Positions 17,103-25,729 of a DNA stretch of 64,000 nucleotides are shown here, one piece after another. The notes under the pieces were generated by a model. It made no database searches and had not been told where the DNA came from. It saw only the letters and a list, made by a program, of their open reading frames with translations. Source of the stretch: Hoeflea_A sp965228435 (GTDB lineage: Bacteria; Pseudomonadota; Alphaproteobacteria; Rhizobiales; Rhizobiaceae). The DNA lies in contig OZ245818.1 in assembly GCA_965228435.1 (NCBI GenBank), positions 2,542,001 to 2,606,000 of the forward strand. The letters run 5' to 3'. The position numbers and the translations under genes were made by a program. Numbering within the stretch: position 1 is the first letter of the stretch; every line of letters begins with the position of its first letter.

Positions 17103-18137
17103 ATGATTGTTAATCTTCCCACGCACAACGGTCTTAATAATGTTGCGCTACGTACTTATTTCCAAGCTTGGAACCGCCTGATTTCGATCTGGCTCGATTT
17201 TTTGAGCTACTTTGTCCAATCGGATGACATGGCGGCCATACAGAGGGATTGGGCTGATGAATGGCGCGAATATCTGGAAGAATCGCAATCCGATTTACAA
17301 ACAACGTGTTCTCTCCTTCAGCAATCCATGGAGCTAGCTCTCAAAGCCCGGATATGTGCAGTCAGCCCTTATCTACTGTTGCTAGATACTGGGATGAAGC
17401 TGTCTACCTCTCACAAGGAGATTGATTTCTCGGAACTTAAGACACTGGACGCTGTCGATCTTCCTGGTGCTGTCAATACGCTGACCGACAAGCCCGTCTC
17501 TGACGAATTTGTCGAAAAATATACGAGTTTACGTTCACTTCGAAACAAAATCACTCACCTTGGTGAAGCGAGTGTTACGCTGGATCCCGAAGATATTTTG
17601 CGCCAGGTCATATCGCTATATTTGATGATGTGGCCTGGCAGAAAATGGCTGTCCGACAGGTTAGCTTTCGCTGCCCAGACAAGACAAGCGTGGTTACACG
17701 ATGGCAAGTACGTATCGACTCACATGTTGGTGTTGCAGGAATGGCCTGTCGATATAGGTCTATTTACAAAAAGTGAGTTCAGAAAACTCTTTGGACAACC
17801 TAAGTCAAAGCGGCGATACCTATGTCACAGTTGTGTTGATGCAGGCGACACGCGCTTTGCCGGGTTGGAAAAGCCTGAATGCGGGACCGCCTACATTGGT
17901 GCAACCGGCAATGTCGTTAACTGCATAATGTGCGGCGCGACTTTCGCGGTCGAACGGAGATCTTGCCCCGACTGTGAAGGCAACGTTATCGGAGCCAATG
18001 GGGACGAGTGGGTAGGGTATTGCCACTCTTGCGGAATCGATTCCAATGAGTATGAGGAGCCGGCGCGAACACAACGCAATTCGGACTCGGATACCGTTGG
18101 CTTTTTTTCAAAGGCGGCGCCAATCAACGATGAATAG
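17103..18137 (+). CDS. HEPN-like domain and zinc-ribbon protein
   Basis: This encodes 344 residues. The N-terminal half is helical and carries an RxxxxH motif (LRNKITH, about residues 148-153), preceded by QQSMELALKARI, which together resemble a HEPN domain; many HEPN proteins are RNases that act as toxins or in defence. The C-terminal third (about residues 240-315) contains CHSC, CIMCG, CPDCEG and CHSCG, enough Cys pairs for two zinc ribbons. The gene is lower in GC than its surroundings and has no obvious ribosome site. It lies directly after phyH and before a decayed duplicate of the phyH 3' end, so it is probably imported. RNA cleavage or nucleic-acid recognition is an inference; the RxxxxH motif alone is not proof. 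Confidence 0.6.
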   Translation: MIVNLPTHNGLNNVALRTYFQAWNRLISIWLDFLSYFVQSDDMAAIQRDWADEWREYLEESQSDLQTTCSLLQQSMELALKARICAVSPYLLLLDTGMKLSTSHKEIDFSELKTLDAVDLPGAVNTLTDKPVSDEFVEKYTSLRSLRNKITHLGEASVTLDPEDILRQVISLYLMMWPGRKWLSDRLAFAAQTRQAWLHDGKYVSTHMLVLQEWPVDIGLFTKSEFRKLFGQPKSKRRYLCHSCVDAGDTRFAGLEKPECGTAYIGATGNVVNCIMCGATFAVERRSCPDCEGNVIGANGDEWVGYCHSCGIDSNEYEEPARTQRNSDSDTVGFFSKAAPINDE

Positions 18138-18367
18138 TCGCTCGCTCACCCTAACTTTCGAGCTACTACACTCTCTGCGCGATATCACGAGGCATTTGAG
18201 GATCCAATTTTGTAGTTCTTGGTTTTTCCCATCCTGAGTTAACTTTGCGCGTGCCTTCAAGTATCCCCTGGCAGCCCACATCCTCTACATGGCAGGGTAC
18301 GGATTTGATGTTCGCTTCAAAATCCTATTTGTACCCCGATTTCACCTCGTCACTTTCACTTTATGCC

Positions 18368-18594
18368 GCCCCAACCGCTCGACCGACCGCGTCCGCATGG
18401 CCCAGTAAGTCTCCATGCACCCGGCGGAACCGGACAGCGAGGCGGAACGGGACGAGCGGATCCGACTTTGGCGCGAGCAGGACTTTCCGATGCGCGCCGC
18501 GTTTCCCGGCGATCCGCGGAAGTGGGAGCGGAGGAATGCGGCGGTGGCGGATTTGACGGAGTTGGGGGAGAGGTTGCTTGGGTTGCGGGGGTGG
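18368..18594 (+). pseudogene. remnant of a second phyH gene (3' end only)
   Basis: Over 227 bases this matches 16790-17016, the 3' end of the phyH gene, with about 23 mismatches by eye (near 90% identity). An in-frame TAA replaces a TAT (MAQ then stop), and everything 5' of GCCCCAACCG is missing. The homology begins and ends abruptly, with unrelated lower-GC DNA on both sides. The flanking stretches 18138-18367 and 18595-18759 hold no gene I can support. It is either the relic of a tandem paralogue or a direct repeat made on insertion of the intervening segment. Confidence 0.8.
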
Positions 18595-18759
18595 AAACAA
18601 TTTCCGTTGTTATCGAGGCATCCCAATCTCAATCAACAAAGTTAACGATCTCAAAACTGGCCAATACAAAGTACCTATTGGATTATTCTGAAGGTCGGCC
18701 CCTGCACCGCATGCAATGCTCGACCAGCTATTACCTTGTGTCCGGGAGGAATTAAGTCG

Positions 18760-19353
18760 CTACACCGTCCGTCGTCTGAACTTGTCAAGAAACGAGTCGA
18801 TAGAGGCGTTTAGGTTCACACCAATTCCCGCTATGTTCGGCTTGAGTTCAATTACAGAATTCATATCTGACAATGTTGTTAGAGCAACACTTAATCCACC
18901 TTCAAGCTCGATTTCCTGACTACCTAGGCGCTGGGCCAGCCTCTCAACTTCGTCACTCTCGATGGCACTGATAATTTCAATGACAAGATGACCAGCAAGC
19001 GAAGCAGCATCATCGGTATTTACTTCCTCGCCAACTGCCAAAGGAAACACCAAAACCCGGTTCTGAGTTACAGACAAAGCTCCCCTAGAAAGCACACACG
19101 AAAGGGCATTAGAGAACAACTCTTGAGGAAATGTTTCGGCATACCGTTCAAAAAACTTTTCAACATCAATCGAAAGCTGCTCATCGAGGCCTGCAACAAC
19201 GACACCTGCTTTGCCGATATCACGTGCAAGTGCATTGAAATTTGAGTCAACCCACGCGTCGATCCAGCGATTGCGCCCATACCCAAGCAGAATTGCGTGC
19301 CAATCTGTTAGATTGGATTCAAGTTCTAAAAGACTTGAAATTCTGTAACCCAT
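18760..19353 (-). CDS. hypothetical protein of the accessory island
   Basis: This encodes 197 residues, soluble, with no signal peptide or membrane helix. The sequence is mixed alpha/beta; its centre (VLVFPLAVGEE, LVIEIISAIESDEVERLAQRL) looks like a strand-helix unit followed by a long amphipathic helix. I recognise no motif. It lies in lower-GC DNA on the same strand as the three-gene operon upstream, but 204 bases separate it from the beta-protein gene, so cotranscription is uncertain. Confidence 0.55.
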   Translation of the reverse strand: MGYRISSLLELESNLTDWHAILLGYGRNRWIDAWVDSNFNALARDIGKAGVVVAGLDEQLSIDVEKFFERYAETFPQELFSNALSCVLSRGALSVTQNRVLVFPLAVGEEVNTDDAASLAGHLVIEIISAIESDEVERLAQRLGSQEIELEGGLSVALTTLSDMNSVIELKPNIAGIGVNLNASIDSFLDKFRRRTV

Positions 19354-19557
19354 TCTTCATTCTAATGTTTAACTAATTATTGGGCAACTGGGTATGCTAG
19401 TATCGAGACTCTAAATTGGCTGACCTCTTCTTGTTCAAAGCCTACTGATCTTCGTGAGCTGCCTGCACGAGTTGTACCGGACCATTTCTCGAATTACCTT
19501 TGGCACTAAATCTCCACAATTGTCCCACGCAAAGAATAGCTCACCGCTCTCTACGGC

Positions 19558-20721
19558 TCATTCGAACAGCTCGGCCTGTCGTTCCACGGTGGTAGATTTA
19601 TCTTCTCCGGGAGGTTGTCCAAACAATTCACACAGCTCAAGATCAACCAGGGCATAGTGATGGTTGAAGCCAATTTTCTTCCATGTGGCAGCTGTTCCGG
19701 TCTTCGAAGAACGAGTGGCTAAGGCCGCCATGGCTCCATCACCGTAACTAAAATTATCACCCATAAAAAAACTTGCTGAAGCTATGTCTTTTGCCACCGG
19801 ATAAATAGCTTCATAACCCGCAGTCTTGGTGTTCTGGCCCTTTGCCACAACTATCTCCTCCGGCGTCGTATAGCGTAGCTGTGCCGACGGGCGAACCGGC
19901 GCTGAAGGCATGAAAGTCGCCCCGTCGATGCCATAATCGGAATAAGTTGGTAGTCGAAGGAGCTTACCGTCATGATAGTGATCGAAAACAGTTCTATAGA
20001 CTAACCAATCATATCGTGGAAAGTGCTTGGTCTGGTTTACTCTGACACCAAGATCGGCTGGCAATCCACAAAGCGAAAGCACAAGCATGTGCCAATCGTA
20101 GAGTGCCGGAAGATGGTTCAAAGCATCGACCAACATGTCGGAAAATAGCTTTACGTTCGACATGTCAAAGTCTGAGACGTCAATTGATAAGACAGCTCGG
20201 CTGGGGCTTATGCCAATTGTATCTAACAAATCGCGCAGTGAGCTTTCAAAACCTATTTCGTCTAGCGATGCAAGATCAATTCGAATGCACACAGGAAGTG
20301 CTGGCGTCGCATCCAAACTTTGGCGTACAGCCAGCTGATAGGCGTTCGATCGATTCAAACCCGTAGTTGGCGCACAGTACGCTTTTTGTCTGCTTAGGCG
20401 TGAACGTTCAAGGAGTGCCGTTAGTGGATGGTCACCATCGCAGGCAAGTACATAGGTGTCGCTGTCAATCATCAATGCATCAACAAATGCTGGGCGGCCA
20501 GCCCAATTAGCCTCTAAGGCTGTACCGAACTTCGTGATGTGCTCGGCAGGTGTCAAAACCTTTCCGGCCTCATGATCAAAGCTGCCTGGAGGTGGCATCA
20601 TAAAGATCGGGAGCATTCGCATTTTCACATTCAGGGGAAGTGGGCCAAGCGCGGTGTATTCAGCCTGCTTCCATTTGAGAACGGGTGCATAGAGAATGTC
20701 TGTGGGATTAAACAGCATCAT
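19558..20721 (-). CDS. beta family protein (T4 beta-like)
   Basis: This encodes 387 residues. The N-terminal LYAPVLKWKQAEYTALGPL, the mid-region of alternating strands with DVSDFDMSN, and the C-terminal FMGDNFSYGDGAM followed by W-x-x-x-G-F-N-H-H-Y fit the Beta_protein family named after a phage T4 protein, a group frequent near ImmA/IrrE proteases and related sce7725/sce7726 genes in bacterial islands. A TIM-barrel-like fold seems likely. A strong TAGGAGG lies just upstream; the second ATG (20718) has better spacing than the first. Its start overlaps the end of the protease gene by 14 bases, so it belongs to that operon. The biochemical role is unknown. Confidence 0.7.
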   Translation of the reverse strand: MMLFNPTDILYAPVLKWKQAEYTALGPLPLNVKMRMLPIFMMPPPGSFDHEAGKVLTPAEHITKFGTALEANWAGRPAFVDALMIDSDTYVLACDGDHPLTALLERSRLSRQKAYCAPTTGLNRSNAYQLAVRQSLDATPALPVCIRIDLASLDEIGFESSLRDLLDTIGISPSRAVLSIDVSDFDMSNVKLFSDMLVDALNHLPALYDWHMLVLSLCGLPADLGVRVNQTKHFPRYDWLVYRTVFDHYHDGKLLRLPTYSDYGIDGATFMPSAPVRPSAQLRYTTPEEIVVAKGQNTKTAGYEAIYPVAKDIASASFFMGDNFSYGDGAMAALATRSSKTGTAATWKKIGFNHHYALVDLELCELFGQPPGEDKSTTVERQAELFE

Positions 20722-22018
20722 ATCCTCCTACGACAGAAGATCCGGAAACAAAGAGGTTGCGAAGCTTATTTCGACCAATAACTTCAGTGAAAACCGAATA
20801 GTCGCTTCGCTCCCTACGGATGCGACCGGCAACGATAGCGGGATGAACACCAGCGCGACCAGCAAATACTCTTATCTTCTCTGAAGAATTGGCGAACTGA
20901 ACAAAGGATGATCGCCAGAGTTCATCCGGAATAAGAGCATTTCGTGCGAAATCATCTGCCTCCTGTTCTACGGACTCAACCAAACGCGCTGTGTCGTCAT
21001 CAAAAAAACCCTGCTCAAGCCCTTCATGACGGTGGCGAACTATGTGACCAATCTCATGCATGAGCACAAACCAGAAATTGTCCAATCGGTCGTGCCGTAA
21101 CGTCAGGCCTATAACAGGATGCTTGCGGTCAAGCAGCATTGCAGCACCATCAAGATGAGTCCTGGGAAGATGCCTCTCGACAACAACAATTACACCGGCT
21201 TCACGCAGCAGATTAACGGCGCGAACAGGCCCGTCTTCGAGTCTGCTTAGAGAGACAAGTTCATTAAGAAATGTGCTATCGGCTATATTGCCAGCAGCAG
21301 CAGCCGGGATGGCATCTCTGGCTAGGCGGAGTATACGCGCCTTCCACGCCAAAAGAGCGCCTTCATCATATTGATCGCCAAGACGCGTACGCTTGTGCAG
21401 CGCATACGATGCATTCGGACCGTGGGCCCGCTGAACATACAATGCAGCAAGTTCAACATCAGTTTCCATGTTAGTTTGAGACGGCTTTGTGATTTCATTA
21501 AGCCAGCCCCGCTTTCGCATTTCCCTATGAGGAAGCTTGATATTGAGTGTCCTAAACTCGTCACCCCTGTCACCGGCGCTTCTATGGTTTGGTTGCATGA
21601 GCTTGAACGTAACCGAAAAATCCAGCGCGCTAACCACTTCAGAAATGCGAGCGAGACTGGCACTCCGATAGTTACCCTGTTCATATCTTTGGATCTGCTG
21701 CTCTTTAAGGCCAAGCTTTACCGCGAGGTCCTTTTGAGTGAGTCCACTAGCTATTCGCGCCTCAATCAGCTTAACGCCGACGTCGTCAAAAGTGTCAGCC
21801 TCTAGATCTCCGGCGCGTCCAGAGCGCAATGCATCAAAGTGTTCAAGAGAACGCTCAAGATCCTCCAATTGACTTTTGAGTCCTTCGCGCTGTGCGACGG
21901 CTATTATCGGATCAATTCCCTCGCGAATCAGCGCGAATTCATCAAAGCCTTTTATTGCTTCACGGAACTTGTTCGCCTGGCTCTTGGAAATCCTATACTG
22001 ACGCTCATTGGTTATCAT
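20708..22018 (-). CDS. XRE-type HTH and ImmA/IrrE metallo-endopeptidase fusion
   Basis: This encodes 436 residues from the ATG at 22018, which overlaps the upstream stop as ATGA. A coiled N-terminal helix region (about 15-65) is followed by an XRE helix-turn-helix (GLTQKDLAVKLGLKEQQIQR, residues 92-111) and a C-terminal zinc peptidase with HEIGH at 321-325 and a likely third ligand Glu353 (EQEADDFA). ImmA/IrrE-type proteases cleave repressors or antitoxins. A protein with both DNA-binding and protease parts is expected to repress its own operon and respond to a signal. A palindrome at the operon start is the probable operator. Confidence 0.85.
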   Translation of the reverse strand: MITNERQYRISKSQANKFREAIKGFDEFALIREGIDPIIAVAQREGLKSQLEDLERSLEHFDALRSGRAGDLEADTFDDVGVKLIEARIASGLTQKDLAVKLGLKEQQIQRYEQGNYRSASLARISEVVSALDFSVTFKLMQPNHRSAGDRGDEFRTLNIKLPHREMRKRGWLNEITKPSQTNMETDVELAALYVQRAHGPNASYALHKRTRLGDQYDEGALLAWKARILRLARDAIPAAAAGNIADSTFLNELVSLSRLEDGPVRAVNLLREAGVIVVVERHLPRTHLDGAAMLLDRKHPVIGLTLRHDRLDNFWFVLMHEIGHIVRHRHEGLEQGFFDDDTARLVESVEQEADDFARNALIPDELWRSSFVQFANSSEKIRVFAGRAGVHPAIVAGRIRRERSDYSVFTEVIGRNKLRNLFVSGSSVVGGYDAV

Positions 22019-22473
22019 GATTGTGGGTCCATGGAAATTGATATGATTCCCTTTGCCTCTCCGGTGTGTTTGTCGGATTGGAAGAAATCCAAAAATGCTA
22101 GATCGCCTGATGACGTAGCCGGCCAGGTTGCAATGAACATCTCTCCTCCAAACCTGCGCTTTTGAGCGGCTCGACCATTCTCGAATTCCAATAGGACTGG
22201 ATCGAGAGCTGAAGCCAAAACGCCGCTTGGATCCCAGCAACCATCAAAATCGCCGGGTTTTTCCTTACTGGTGATGTAACTTCCGTCCAGAAAGACTCGC
22301 TTACACCCAGCCTTCTTCAGCGTTTCGACAACGGCGGCAATGCCGTTGAACAGATGTCTTCTATGTTCATTCGTAGCAAACCGCTCCTCGATTTCCACGA
22401 GGGACGCCTCGTAAACGCCCGCCGGCAACACGCCGTAAGGAGCGCCTTCTCTATATAGGAACTCAGGAATCAT
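22015..22473 (-). CDS. DUF6932-like protein with minimal nucleotidyltransferase signature
   Basis: This encodes 152 residues. LDGSYITSKEKPGDFDGCWD holds G64-S65 followed after nine residues by D75-x-D77, the arrangement of the catalytic GS...DxD motif of minimal nucleotidyltransferases such as MntA and AbiEii. Such enzymes transfer nucleotides onto tRNA or partner proteins in toxin-antitoxin systems. It is the first gene of the three-gene operon. The start codon lies about eight bases after the promoter's -10 box, so the mRNA may be leaderless. DUF6932 membership is from memory of the sequence type and not checked. Confidence 0.65.
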   Translation of the reverse strand: MIPEFLYREGAPYGVLPAGVYEASLVEIEERFATNEHRRHLFNGIAAVVETLKKAGCKRVFLDGSYITSKEKPGDFDGCWDPSGVLASALDPVLLEFENGRAAQKRRFGGEMFIATWPATSSGDLAFLDFFQSDKHTGEAKGIISISMDPQS

Positions 22474-22509
22474 GACACAACATTATCGTTGTGTCAAACT
22501 GTCGGTCAA
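22473..22509 (-). promoter_or_regulatory. promoter with embedded palindromic operator
   Basis: TGACACAAC (22473-22481) and GTTGTGTCA (22488-22496) are perfect 9-bp arms around ATTATC. Read on the minus strand the centre is GATAAT, a good -10, and TTGACC (22509-22504) lies 16 bases upstream as the -35. The ATG of the nucleotidyltransferase gene begins inside the end of the palindrome. A repressor bound here would block the promoter completely; the XRE-ImmA protein of the operon is the obvious candidate. Confidence 0.75.
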
Positions 22510-22622
22510 CTACCCCTTGACACTTTCCACAACCAAAACAAGAATTCACGCAACTGGTTCTACTAGAACCCGCCATCAACGATCATTCACCAGGACGCTG
22601 ACGGGGGGGACGGACCCCGCTA

Positions 22623-23225
22623 TCACCAGGCTTCTAGGGCAACTTCCGGCCAAGCCTGTTTCACTCGCCCCCCTTTCACCGAATAACTCCCCGCATTATC
22701 CAGCGCTCGGTTGGGCACAATCCGAAACGCAAATATGTACTCCAACCCAAACGGCGCACACAGATCCAGCCCTCCATCCGCCTCCAGCCGCAATCCCACA
22801 GCATGCGTCTTCGCCGAATACCGTGTCAGCGCCTCATCGCCCGACTTCAGCGGCGGAAAATCGATCCCGAACTTCTCCGGAAACCACAGATGCACCCGGG
22901 CCTGGTTGCGGATTTCCACCGGCACCTTTGACCCCGCAAACACCTCGCGCCCGCGCTGGATCACCGCATCCTCGGCCTCCCAGGACAAATCGCTGTCGTC
23001 GAAATAGAGCAGGTCGATGTCCTTGATGCCGTAGCCCGAGGGCCGGTCGGTCAGCGCGTTCCACACGCTGTTGTAAATCGCCCCCGCAACGAGGCGCCAT
23101 TGCGGCAGGTTCATCTCCCGCGCGGCTTCCAGGGCGTTCATCAGCAGCGGCTTGGCGCGCACGATGTCGAAGAGGATGTCGCGCTGGCGCTCGAAGGGGA
23201 GGCCGGCGTAGCGGAGGTGGTTCAT
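22623..23225 (-). CDS. nucleotidyltransferase family protein (DUF925/NTP_transf_6)
   Basis: This encodes 200 residues. RLVAGAIYNSVWN, then GYGIKDIDLLYFDDSDLSWE, is the conserved core of the DUF925 nucleotidyltransferase-like family; DID supplies a DxD metal site. Family members are common in Proteobacteria as single genes of unknown target. High GC and position on the minus strand group it with the core genes to its right, so it marks the right border of the island. Confidence 0.8.
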   Translation of the reverse strand: MNHLRYAGLPFERQRDILFDIVRAKPLLMNALEAAREMNLPQWRLVAGAIYNSVWNALTDRPSGYGIKDIDLLYFDDSDLSWEAEDAVIQRGREVFAGSKVPVEIRNQARVHLWFPEKFGIDFPPLKSGDEALTRYSAKTHAVGLRLEADGGLDLCAPFGLEYIFAFRIVPNRALDNAGSYSVKGGRVKQAWPEVALEAW

Positions 23226-23300
23226 GGGAGGCTCCGAATCGGGGCGGAGCCTGATGATGCCTCGGGCTGTGTGCCGGGTTCAACCGTGCCTTTCGGCTGT

Positions 23301-24293
23301 CTACACCTCTTCCCAGCCGTCGCTTTCGCCGGCGCGGTAGATGGCGTCGATGACGCGCTGGTTGAGTTTGGAATTTTCCAGCGAGAACAGGGTGTTTTCG
23401 GCGCCGGCGGCGACGTCGGCGAACTGTTCGAGCATCACCTTGTACTGGCGCTCGCCGGGGAAGCGGAACGTTTCTGCGTGGTCGTGGTCGTGGTCGTGCA
23501 GGGTGATGGAGGCGTGGTCGTAATCGCCGGCGTTGAAGGGGCCGGCCACCTCGATATAGCCGGCCTCGCCGTGGAACAGCATGGACTGGCGCAGCGCCAT
23601 CTGGGTGGAGCAGTAGAAGGTCAGGTTGAAATCGCCGAAATCGGCCAGCACGTTGGCGTAAATGTCGGTGCCGAAGGTCGGGTCGCGCTCGACCTGGGCA
23701 TGGACGCGGCGCGGCTCCTTGCCGGTCGCCAGGCGGGTGGTCACCGTCGGGTAGACGCCGATGTCGGGCAGGCCGCCGCCGCCGAGATCCACCTGGTTGC
23801 GCATGTTGGTGGGGTCGACGTTGAAATAGGAAAACGCCCCGGTCACCTGGCGCAGCCGGCCGATGGCGCCGTCGGCGATCAGCTCGCGCACCTTCAGCCA
23901 TTGCGGGTGGTAGGCCACCATATAGGCCTCGGAGACGAGCACGCCGTTGCGGTCGCGCGCGGCGATCACGTCCACGATCTGCGCGGCCTCCAGCGCGATC
24001 GGCTTTTCGCACAGCACATGCTTGCCGGCATCGGCCGCCTTGATCGACCATTCGATGTGCTGGCTGGTGGGCAGCGGAATGTAGACGCCGTCGACCGTGT
24101 CGGAGGCGAGCAGCTCCTCATAGGAGCCGAAGGCGTGCGGCGCGCCGAACCGGTCGGCGACATCGCGGGCCCTCGTCCAGTCGCGGCTGGCAATGGCCGA
24201 CAGCACGCCGTTTTCGGCGTCAGCCATGGCGGGTAGCAATTGCATCCGGGCGATCTTTGCGGTCGACAAGACACCCCACCGAAACTTGCTCAT
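23301..24293 (-). CDS. Gfo/Idh/MocA family oxidoreductase
   Basis: This encodes 330 residues from the ATG at 24293 (MSKFRWGVLSTAKIA). An N-terminal Rossmann fold binds NAD(P). The signature CEKPIALEA (around residue 95) contains the Lys that with a later Asp/His acts in sugar or polyol dehydrogenation. A His/Asp-rich stretch (LHDHDHDHAETF) near residue 265 is unusual and might bind metal. It overlaps the stop of the phosphoribosyltransferase gene by four bases (ATGA), so the two are coupled. The substrate is unknown. Confidence 0.85.
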   Translation of the reverse strand: MSKFRWGVLSTAKIARMQLLPAMADAENGVLSAIASRDWTRARDVADRFGAPHAFGSYEELLASDTVDGVYIPLPTSQHIEWSIKAADAGKHVLCEKPIALEAAQIVDVIAARDRNGVLVSEAYMVAYHPQWLKVRELIADGAIGRLRQVTGAFSYFNVDPTNMRNQVDLGGGGLPDIGVYPTVTTRLATGKEPRRVHAQVERDPTFGTDIYANVLADFGDFNLTFYCSTQMALRQSMLFHGEAGYIEVAGPFNAGDYDHASITLHDHDHDHAETFRFPGERQYKVMLEQFADVAAGAENTLFSLENSKLNQRVIDAIYRAGESDGWEEV

Positions 24294-25678
24294 GCGCTTT
24301 CTCCCGCCGCCCGCGCGCGGATCTCGGACAGGGTCCAATCCGCCAGCAGCTCTCCGTTTTCCCAGACCGGTTTCAGCAGGTTCTGCCGGTCGCCGATATC
24401 CTTCAGCGGCATCGCCACCGGCGCGCCATTTTCCATCACCACCGCCTGGCGGTAGCGCTTCGACGCCTTGCCCGGATCGGTCTTCGGATCCTTGTGCACG
24501 CCCGACCAGGTGCCGTCGGCATCGAGCCGCGCATTGGCTTTCATGGCAAAGCGCAGCGTGTCGCGGTTGACCTTCTGCAGCAGGCCGGCGCCCATGCCGA
24601 AGGCGATGTTTTCGGCCGACCAGCCACGCTCCATCAGCCGGTCGAGAATGATGCGGATCGTTTCCGGCGTCACGCCGTCGCCCTGGATGACGCGCACCGA
24701 CGGGTCGAGCACCTTGAAGCCCTTGGCGTTGACCGAATGGCCGAAAATGCCGCCCAGCATGTCGACCGTATCGACCGGTACCACGGTCGGGTCGCCTGAG
24801 TCAGGCCGCACCACCAGCGTGCCGCCCATGGACTTGACCTTGTCGCGCAGGTCCTTGCCCCAGATCTCGGAGACGGCGCGGTAGAGGTCGTAACTGTCGG
24901 AGACCACGGCGACCAGCTTGTCCTCGCCGCCGAAAGCCTCGATCATGTTGTCATAGGCTTCCGTCTCGCGCTCCTCGCCCCAGCTCGTCATGGTCGAGTG
25001 CTCGGCCGCCGGAATGGAAAAGCCGGCCATAGGCTCGTGATAATAGCGGCGCGCATAGACGATGCCGGCCACCGTGTCGGTGCCCATGAAATTGACCAGG
25101 TGGGCGACGCCGCCGAGGCCCGCCTGCTCGTGCGCCGTGGCGCCGCGGGCGCCGAAATCGTGCAGCCGGAAGGGCAGCACGTCGGTGTAATCGTCGCAGG
25201 AGCGTTCAAGTGCGGCGGTAATAATGCGGCGCACGTGATAGGACACGGTGGCAACGGTCGACGGGTACCAGACGGCGCGCAGGAGTGCGGTCTCGATGAA
25301 GGTCGGCAGCCAGAAGAAGTCCGGATCGGTGTTGCGCACCTGGACCAGTGGCGTGCCGACCGGCACCACCATGCCCTCCGGCAGCGCCTCGATCAGCAGC
25401 GGAAAGCGGCCGTCATGGCGCGACACCAGGGTTTCCCAGCCGGGCCGGTTGAACGGCAGGCCATGGGCGGTGACCAGTTCGTCGGCCTCGTCGACATCGG
25501 CCATGGTGATCTGCCGGGTCAGATATTCCTTCAGGAACATCTGCAGGCCGAAAAACAGCACATGGTCGTGGCGGCCGCCGGGACGGCTTTCGATATAGGC
25601 CGAGATCGCGTCCGTATCCGGCGGATATTGCGCGAAATGCGAATATTTGTAGCTGTCCGTATTCAGGATCATGTTCAT
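24290..25678 (-). CDS. nicotinamide phosphoribosyltransferase (NadV-type)
   Basis: This encodes 462 residues, the usual length for bacterial NAMPT. ILNTDSYKYSHFAQYP at the start, then MGTDTVAGI, SIPAAEHSTM, GGTLVVRPDSGDP and FGMGAGLLQKVNRDT, are the family's conserved blocks. The enzyme joins nicotinamide and PRPP to give NMN for NAD salvage. It sits 51 bases downstream of pheT on the same strand and overlaps the oxidoreductase gene that follows; the linkage to pheT may be transcriptional read-through. Confidence 0.9.
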   Translation of the reverse strand: MNMILNTDSYKYSHFAQYPPDTDAISAYIESRPGGRHDHVLFFGLQMFLKEYLTRQITMADVDEADELVTAHGLPFNRPGWETLVSRHDGRFPLLIEALPEGMVVPVGTPLVQVRNTDPDFFWLPTFIETALLRAVWYPSTVATVSYHVRRIITAALERSCDDYTDVLPFRLHDFGARGATAHEQAGLGGVAHLVNFMGTDTVAGIVYARRYYHEPMAGFSIPAAEHSTMTSWGEERETEAYDNMIEAFGGEDKLVAVVSDSYDLYRAVSEIWGKDLRDKVKSMGGTLVVRPDSGDPTVVPVDTVDMLGGIFGHSVNAKGFKVLDPSVRVIQGDGVTPETIRIILDRLMERGWSAENIAFGMGAGLLQKVNRDTLRFAMKANARLDADGTWSGVHKDPKTDPGKASKRYRQAVVMENGAPVAMPLKDIGDRQNLLKPVWENGELLADWTLSEIRARAAGESA

Positions 25679-25729
25679 GAGGAAGAACTCCGCCCGTTCC
25701 GTCCGGCTACTCTATCTACACTATCTTCG

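Noticed and set aside
17103..22473. A classical HEPN/MNT toxin-antitoxin pair
   Set aside because: The HEPN-type gene and the nucleotidyltransferase-type gene are 4 kb apart on opposite strands, unlike the adjacent HepT/MntA pairs, so I treat them as separate candidates.
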